Part shown: positions 32,554 through 36,694 of the stretch, piece by piece
Position numbering within the stretch: position 1 is the first letter of the stretch
How the letters are laid out: each line of letters starts with the position of its first letter
Source: Ruminococcaceae bacterium UBA7075
GTDB lineage: Bacteria > Bacillota > Clostridia > Oscillospirales > Acutalibacteraceae
NCBI GenBank assembly: GCA_002493635.1
Contig: DKZL01000028.1
Coordinates: 34,704 to 71,397 of the forward strand
DNA length: 36,694 bases
Direction: 5' to 3'
Translations under genes and position numbers: made by a program
The notes under the pieces: model-generated
The model's input: the letters and a program-made list of their open reading frames with translations, nothing else
Database searches by the model: none
Told to the model about the DNA's origin: nothing

Positions 32554-34020
32554 ATGAAACTAAAAGACTTACTTGTAAATGTCTGCTACACCGTTATTAA
32601 TGACGGCAACCCCGAAATAAGCGACGTAATTTATGATTCAAGAAAAGTATCAGACAACGATGTGTTTGTCTGTTTAAAGGGGTATACCTCTGACGGTCAC
32701 AAATATGCTGAGACAGCAATCAAACAAGGTGCCGCTGCCCTCGTAATCAGCGACAGCCTTAATATTAATGTTCCTAAAAATGTTGCTGTTATTAAAACTG
32801 ACGATACAAGACTTGCTCTTGCACTTATGAGTGTTGAATATTTTGGCAGACCTGCCGAAGAATTAAAAACCATTGCAATCACAGGCACCAAAGGTAAAAC
32901 CACTACAACCGCAATGATTGCCGAGATTTTTGAGCAGGCAGACATAAAAACAGGCACAATCGGAACGCTCGGAGTTGTTTACGGAGGAAACACATACAAA
33001 ACTAACAACACTACTCCTGAATCATACGAAATTCAAAAATCTATGCGAGATATGATTAACGCAGGATGCAGCGCTATGGTCATTGAAGCGTCTTCAATCG
33101 GATTAAAACACAACCGTCTGGCGGGAATAACCTTTGATGTGGGCGTGTTCACAAACTTCTCAGACGACCATATCGGCGGCGTAGAACATAAGGATATGGC
33201 TGAATATTTGTACTGCAAGAGTCTTTTGTTCCGCCAGTGCAAAAATTGTGCCGCAAACATTGATGACCCAAGCTGGCAGGCAATCACCAAAGATGCAAAA
33301 AATGTTCTGACCTTCGGTTTTTCTGACGATGCTCAGCTGCACGCCGAAAATGATCATCTTTTGTCAGACAATGGATTTATCGGCGTTCATTTTGAAGCAA
33401 AGGGGTTGAAAGAACTTTCACTCGATGTCGGCACACCGGGCAAATTCAATGTATATAATGCCCTTTCAGCCATTGCCGCAGTTTCTTTCTTCGGCGTTCC
33501 CGACAAAGCTATCATTGACGGTCTTAAAATTGCAAAAGTAAAAGGCAGAGTTGAACCGGTCAGAGTTTCTGACAAGTTCACTTTACTGATTGATTATGCC
33601 CACAACGCACTTTCTATGGAAAATGTGCTGACAACCTTAAGACAATACAAACCAAACCGTCTTATAACAATGTTCGGCGCCGGAGGTAACCGTCCAAAGG
33701 TTCGCCGATATGAAATGGGAGAAACCTCGGGCAGACTTTCCGACCTCTCGGTAATCACCGAGGACAACTCACGCTTTGAGGATGTCAATGACATTATTGA
33801 GGACATAAAAGTCGGCATAAACAAGACAGACGGAAAATATGTAGTTGTGCCAAATCGTAAGGACGCAATCAGATATTGCATAAACAATGCAGAAGAGGGC
33901 GATATTATTGTTCTTGCCGGCAAAGGTCACGAGGACTATCAGGAAATCAAGGGTGTAAAATACCATATGGATGAGCGTGAGCTTATTGCCGAAATATTAG
34001 AGGAAAATAAAAAGCTATGA
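32554..34020 (+). CDS. murE: MurE-like Mur ligase (UDP-MurNAc-tripeptide synthetase family), divergent
   Basis: This 488-residue Mur ligase has the three usual domains. They are a UDP-binding N-terminus (IYDSRKVSDNDVFVCLKG), a central ATPase with P-loop GTKGKTTT (111-118) and carbamylated Lys222 (YLYCKSLLF), and a C-terminal domain. The amino-acid-selecting motif is DNSR (404-407), close to the DNPR of meso-diaminopimelate enzymes. Several normally fixed motifs differ: SSIGL for SSHxL at 180-184, DDHIGGVEH for RDHLDYH at 204-212, and DYAHNALSME for DYAHTPDALE. It may therefore be a paralogue acting on a variant substrate and not the main MurE. The start at 32554 has GGAG 8 nt upstream; a TTG at 32536 extends the frame. 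It overlaps the SDR gene by 4 nt. Confidence 0.85.
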   Translation: MKLKDLLVNVCYTVINDGNPEISDVIYDSRKVSDNDVFVCLKGYTSDGHKYAETAIKQGAAALVISDSLNINVPKNVAVIKTDDTRLALALMSVEYFGRPAEELKTIAITGTKGKTTTTAMIAEIFEQADIKTGTIGTLGVVYGGNTYKTNNTTPESYEIQKSMRDMINAGCSAMVIEASSIGLKHNRLAGITFDVGVFTNFSDDHIGGVEHKDMAEYLYCKSLLFRQCKNCAANIDDPSWQAITKDAKNVLTFGFSDDAQLHAENDHLLSDNGFIGVHFEAKGLKELSLDVGTPGKFNVYNALSAIAAVSFFGVPDKAIIDGLKIAKVKGRVEPVRVSDKFTLLIDYAHNALSMENVLTTLRQYKPNRLITMFGAGGNRPKVRRYEMGETSGRLSDLSVITEDNSRFEDVNDIIEDIKVGINKTDGKYVVVPNRKDAIRYCINNAEEGDIIVLAGKGHEDYQEIKGVKYHMDERELIAEILEENKKL

Positions 34021-34754
34021 AAAATGTTCTTGTAACAGGCGGAACAGGCGGAATCGGCTATGCTATTGCAGAACGATTTGCACAGAACGGATATAATGTT
34101 GCAGTCCATACACACCGCAAGCACGAAAAGGCAAAAAGTTTAGCAGATGAGCTAAGGCAAAAGTACGGCATTAAAACAACTGCCGTCAGTGCAGATGTAA
34201 GCTGCCACCATTCGGTCAGCAAAATGTTTGATATAATTAAAACCGAATTAGGAGAAATTGATGTACTTATAAACAATGCAGGCATTGCACAGCAAAAGCT
34301 TTTTACCGACATATCTGATGAAGAATGGCATAAAATGCTCGGGGTAAATCTTGACGGTGTTTTCTTTTGCTGCAAAGAAGCGTTAAAAAGACATATGATT
34401 AAAAACCACAGCGGAGTAATTCTTAATATCAGCTCAATGTGGGGACAGGTCGGCGCTTCCTGCGAGGTGCATTACAGTGCAGCAAAAGCAGGCGTAATAG
34501 GACTTACAAAGGCTCTTGCCAAAGAAGTCGGACTGTCAGGTATACGTGTAAACTGCATTTGCCCCGGAGTAATTATGACCGATATGATGAAAGGCTTTGA
34601 TGAGGACACCATAACCGCCCTTAAAGATGAAACGCCGCTTAATCAGCTTGGCACACCTCAGGATATTGCAGAAACTGCCGTTTTTTTGTGCAGTGACAAA
34701 GCAAAATTCATTACAGGGCAGATTCTCGGAGTGAACGGCGGATTTATTATTTAG
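34017..34754 (+). CDS. Short-chain dehydrogenase/reductase, FabG-like
   Basis: This 245-residue classical SDR uses NAD(P)H. Its motifs are the cofactor loop TGGTGGIG (7-14), NNAG (86-89), and catalytic Ser139/140, Tyr153 and Lys157 (HYSAAKAG). The C-terminal FITGQILGVNGGF is typical of 3-oxoacyl-ACP reductases. His31-Thr32-His33-Arg34 after the second strand suggests NADPH preference. It is translationally coupled to the MurE-like gene by an ATGA overlap and no fatty acid genes are nearby, so a role in modifying the ligase's pathway product is possible. The FabG label is only by similarity. Confidence 0.88.
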   Translation: MKNVLVTGGTGGIGYAIAERFAQNGYNVAVHTHRKHEKAKSLADELRQKYGIKTTAVSADVSCHHSVSKMFDIIKTELGEIDVLINNAGIAQQKLFTDISDEEWHKMLGVNLDGVFFCCKEALKRHMIKNHSGVILNISSMWGQVGASCEVHYSAAKAGVIGLTKALAKEVGLSGIRVNCICPGVIMTDMMKGFDEDTITALKDETPLNQLGTPQDIAETAVFLCSDKAKFITGQILGVNGGFII

Positions 34755-34771
34755 TGAGCACAGCACAAAAG

Positions 34772-34810
34772 TACACTCCTCTCCCCCTTCTTCTAAAACA
34801 GATTCTATAA
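34772..34810 (+). repeat. Dispersed intergenic repeat, degraded copy C
   Basis: A 15-nt block (34796-34810, AAACAGATTCTATAA) is identical to the end of copy A. TACACTCCTCTCCCC (34772-34786) matches 12 of 15 positions of copy A at 3347-3361. The middle part is shortened, so this is a decayed or partial copy. Confidence 0.45.
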
Positions 34811-34819
34811 AATAAAACA

Positions 34820-34857
34820 AAAACTACCTGCAATAAGTTAATTTTGCAGGTAGTTTT
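34820..34857 (+). terminator. Terminator of the MurE-like/SDR operon
   Basis: A perfect 13-bp stem (AAAACTACCTGCA at 34820-34832, TGCAGGTAGTTTT at 34845-34857) has a 12-nt loop and ends in a short U-run. Confidence 0.85.
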
Positions 34858-34936
34858 AATTATTACATATTTTTCCGAGCAACTGCACTAAAAGCTATAT
34901 TTTGAAATGTATTATATATGAAAGGAGGAAAATTCA

Positions 34937-35422
34937 ATGTCGGAGCTCCACAGTACAAAGGAAAAGGCAGAACAGATAATACGGCAGTATGCCGATATGA
35001 TTTACCGTATAGCCTTTCATAATCTAAAAAATCCTGCTGATACTGAAGATATTTTTCAGGAGGTGTGTCTGTCACTTCTGACAAAGAATGCTCCTTTGTA
35101 TGATGAAAATCACATCAAGCATTGGCTTATAAGGGTAACAATAAACAAATGCAGAAGCTTTCATAAATCTGTTTGGCAAAGCAGAACAGAATCACTAAGC
35201 AGTCACACAGAGCTTATTGCGCCCGAGGCATCAATGGTAATGGACGAGCTTAACTCGCTTCCAACACATTACAGAAATGTGATTTATCTCTATTATTATG
35301 AGGAATATACAATTCCTGAAATTGCAGAAATTCTCGGTAAAAGCAAAAACACTATCAGTTCGCAGCTTCAACGTGCAAGAAAAAAGCTGAAAAAAATTCT
35401 TGAAGAAGGAGAGCAATTATGA
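34937..35422 (+). CDS. ECF-type RNA polymerase sigma factor
   Basis: This 161-residue sigma-70 family protein has region 2 (about 12-75: YADMIYRIAFHNLKNPADTEDIFQEV) and region 4 (about 105-155: LNSLPTHYRNVIYLYYYEEYTIPEIAEILGKSKNTISSQLQRARKKLK). No region 3 is present, as expected for the extracytoplasmic-function group. An AAAGGAGG box precedes the ATG. It overlaps the following membrane gene by 4 nt, the classic arrangement for a sigma/anti-sigma pair. The signal and regulon are unknown. Confidence 0.92.
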   Translation: MSELHSTKEKAEQIIRQYADMIYRIAFHNLKNPADTEDIFQEVCLSLLTKNAPLYDENHIKHWLIRVTINKCRSFHKSVWQSRTESLSSHTELIAPEASMVMDELNSLPTHYRNVIYLYYYEEYTIPEIAEILGKSKNTISSQLQRARKKLKKILEEGEQL

Positions 35423-36336
35423 AAAAGAACATCTACACACAGACAGTCAACAAAATTACAGTTCCTGATGAGTTGCTGAATTCGGCAATTGAGAATATCA
35501 GGAATGCAAACAATAGTGCTGATAAGGTAATAAATATCAATAAACCTAAAACAAAGAGCAAAATCTTTAGGCTCACAGGCTCAGTTGCCGCAGTGCTTGC
35601 CGTTATAATTGCATTTGGAGCAGTATTCTTCCCGGGTACTTCGGGAAACAGCTCGTTTGTTCTTAAGGCAAATGCCGCAGAACTGAGCAGTGAAACATAT
35701 ATCAAAGTAGGCAATTTGGAACAGACTTCAAATGGTGCAAATTTTTCTGTTAATGACGGTATAATAGAAATTAATAATATGTCAGGTCAATTTAATCTTG
35801 ATTTTCAGTGCATCGGAGATAATATAGAAACGATTACCTATGAAACCTGTTTTGACTGCGGTTATTTTGTTGTTAATACAGATGATGTCGGATTTATTAA
35901 ATACTCTGCCGCCGATAAATCATATGGTTACTCAGGCTCCAGTTACTCGGTGCTGGCTAAATCATGCGTCTTTGACTATAGCAATCAACCTGCAAGCAGA
36001 TTTGATAAACCTGTACCGGAAGACGGAGTCGATGCCTCAATCCCGCTGAACGTGCTGTTTCATGTAAAAGACACTGAGCATCAATATACTGCAAATATTA
36101 ACGATTTCGGTGATTACAGCGATGGTTATAATATGTTTGGTGACTACAACGAAGGTCAGGATGCAGTTGACAAATATATTGAATCCATACTTGCAGATTA
36201 TCTGAACACCAATGCCGAAAACTTTAAAATTAATGTCACCGCGACATTTGCTGACGGTACAACTCAAACGCAAACATTACAGTTCAGATGTGAATATGAC
36301 GGAGAGGATACTTTCCTGACTGCCAAAATCGTATAA
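35419..36336 (+). CDS. Probable membrane-bound anti-sigma factor
   Basis: This is a 305-residue protein. A short cytoplasmic N-terminus (1-50) contains TVPDELLNSAIENIRNA, a helical segment that could hold the sigma factor. One membrane helix lies at about 52-72. A secreted domain of about 230 residues follows, acidic and rich in Gly, Tyr, Asn and strands. No zinc-binding HxxxCxxC anti-sigma motif is present. The extracellular domain has three Cys, two of them close together (CFDCGY), which could respond to redox or metals. The function is inferred mainly from its position: ATGA overlap with the ECF sigma gene. Confidence 0.75.
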   Translation: MKKNIYTQTVNKITVPDELLNSAIENIRNANNSADKVININKPKTKSKIFRLTGSVAAVLAVIIAFGAVFFPGTSGNSSFVLKANAAELSSETYIKVGNLEQTSNGANFSVNDGIIEINNMSGQFNLDFQCIGDNIETITYETCFDCGYFVVNTDDVGFIKYSAADKSYGYSGSSYSVLAKSCVFDYSNQPASRFDKPVPEDGVDASIPLNVLFHVKDTEHQYTANINDFGDYSDGYNMFGDYNEGQDAVDKYIESILADYLNTNAENFKINVTATFADGTTQTQTLQFRCEYDGEDTFLTAKIV

Positions 36337-36434
36337 TTAATTATAGTTAAACATTGTGCGTTTATAATCCCACATTTTAATCTCCTGAATGTTCATAAAT
36401 CAAAATAAATAATATATTCGCACAATAATATAAT

Positions 36435-36469
36435 AAACCGCCTGAATTGTATTTCGATTCAGGCGGTTT
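36435..36469 (+). terminator. Terminator upstream of the rRNA promoter
   Basis: A perfect 13-bp stem (AAACCGCCTGAAT at 36435-36447, ATTCAGGCGGTTT at 36457-36469) with a 9-nt loop and TTTTT end isolates the sigma/anti-sigma operon from the rRNA promoter. Confidence 0.88.
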
Positions 36470-36529
36470 TTAACTGGCAAGGCGAATAAAAATAAAGCAA
36501 TCGGAACTTACTAAAAAATAAAATTGATA

Positions 36530-36584
36530 TTTTTTAAAAAATTTGAAAAAAAGTGTTGACAAAAGTATTTATTGGTAGTATAAT
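36530..36584 (+). promoter_or_regulatory. Strong rRNA promoter
   Basis: Both boxes match consensus exactly: TTGACA (36556-36561), a 17-nt spacer and TATAAT (36579-36584). An A/T-tract region just upstream (about 36530-36553) resembles an UP element. It lies about 27 nt before the 5S gene. Confidence 0.85.
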
Positions 36585-36610
36585 ACATACTGTTCTCAAG
36601 AGAACAACAG

Positions 36611-36694
36611 TTGGTGTTGATGACGCTGAGGGTCCACCTGTTCCCATACCGAACACAGAAGTTAAGCTCAGTGGTGCCGAAAATACTTGGCTGG
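36611..36694 (+). rRNA. rrf: 5S ribosomal RNA (5' part)
   Basis: The conserved 5S core CCCATACCGAACACAGAAG (36643-36661) and GTTAAGCTC are present, preceded by GTTGATGACGCTGAGGGTCC. About 84 nt of an expected 115-120 are in the window; the 3' end is cut. The 5' end is approximate. Being directly behind a promoter, it is either a stand-alone 5S or the first gene of an rRNA operon. Confidence 0.9.

Noticed and set aside
36353..36426. ATTGTGCG/CGCACAAT inverted repeat before the rRNA promoter
   Set aside because: The 8-nt arms are 58 nt apart, which is expected by chance in AT-rich spacer; no other support.

Overview
The window is a stretch of AT-rich chromosome from a low-GC Gram-positive bacterium, most likely a gut clostridium of the Ruminococcaceae/Oscillospiraceae type. 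This is inferred from strong Shine-Dalgarno boxes (AGGAGG family), TTGNNN-17-TATAAT promoters, an HPr with both His15 and a HprK-type Ser46, lipoprotein sugar-binding proteins, a proofreading-deficient-looking DNA polymerase I, and gene pairs such as rimM-trmD and rsmD-coaD. Nothing in it looks like a prophage, transposon or CRISPR array. Up to about 20.1 kb, and again in two later blocks, all genes are on the minus strand.

Layout. 1-3.1 kb: a three-gene biotin-dependent carboxyl-transfer operon (acyl-CoA carboxyltransferase-like subunit, biotin carrier, OadA/5S-like subunit cut by the window edge). 3.2-3.65 kb: a gene-free stretch with a dispersed repeat and hairpins. 3.65-5.2 kb: sodium/proline symporter putP. 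5.3-6.9 kb: rsmD-coaD-coiled-coil protein operon. 7.1-7.75 kb: an XRE regulator with a palindrome on its own promoter. 7.9-10.1 kb: ptsH and uvrC. 10.4-12.9 kb: DUF2752 protein, a Nudix/pyrophosphatase-like fusion, rimM and trmD. 13.0-14.25 kb: two Asn/Gln-rich DUF4190 membrane proteins. 14.3-20.0 kb: alr-polA-arginine phosphatase-like-rimI with overlapping ends, then tsaD.

20.2-21.6 kb (plus): an orphan ABC-type ATPase and a small two-TM protein, closed by a long hairpin shared with the convergent aminotransferase-trpS operon (21.8-24.0 kb, minus). 24.2-26.2 kb (plus): a DHHW-family membrane protein and a Nudix hydrolase. 26.4-32.0 kb (minus): a maltodextrin module made of a binding lipoprotein, two permeases and a GH13 lipoprotein, lacking its own ATPase and regulator. 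32.55-34.75 kb (plus): a divergent MurE-like ligase overlapping a short-chain dehydrogenase. 34.9-36.3 kb (plus): an ECF sigma factor and its probable membrane-bound anti-sigma partner. The window ends about 84 nt into a 5S rRNA that has its own very strong promoter.

Functionally this is mostly housekeeping: translation and tRNA modification (rimM, trmD, tsaD, rimI, rsmD, trpS), DNA replication and repair (polA, uvrC), wall precursors (alr, murE-like), CoA synthesis (coaD), and carbon and sodium-linked metabolism. The less ordinary points are a divergent transcarboxylase-like trio, a small family of intergenic repeats sharing a 15-nt core, the Nudix/pyrophosphatase fusion placed before rimM-trmD, the divergent MurE paralogue with its dehydrogenase, the ATPase/two-TM pair, and the large inverted repeat in the malE-malF gap. 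I saw no clearly new multi-gene system; the ATPase pair and the repeat family are the best candidates.
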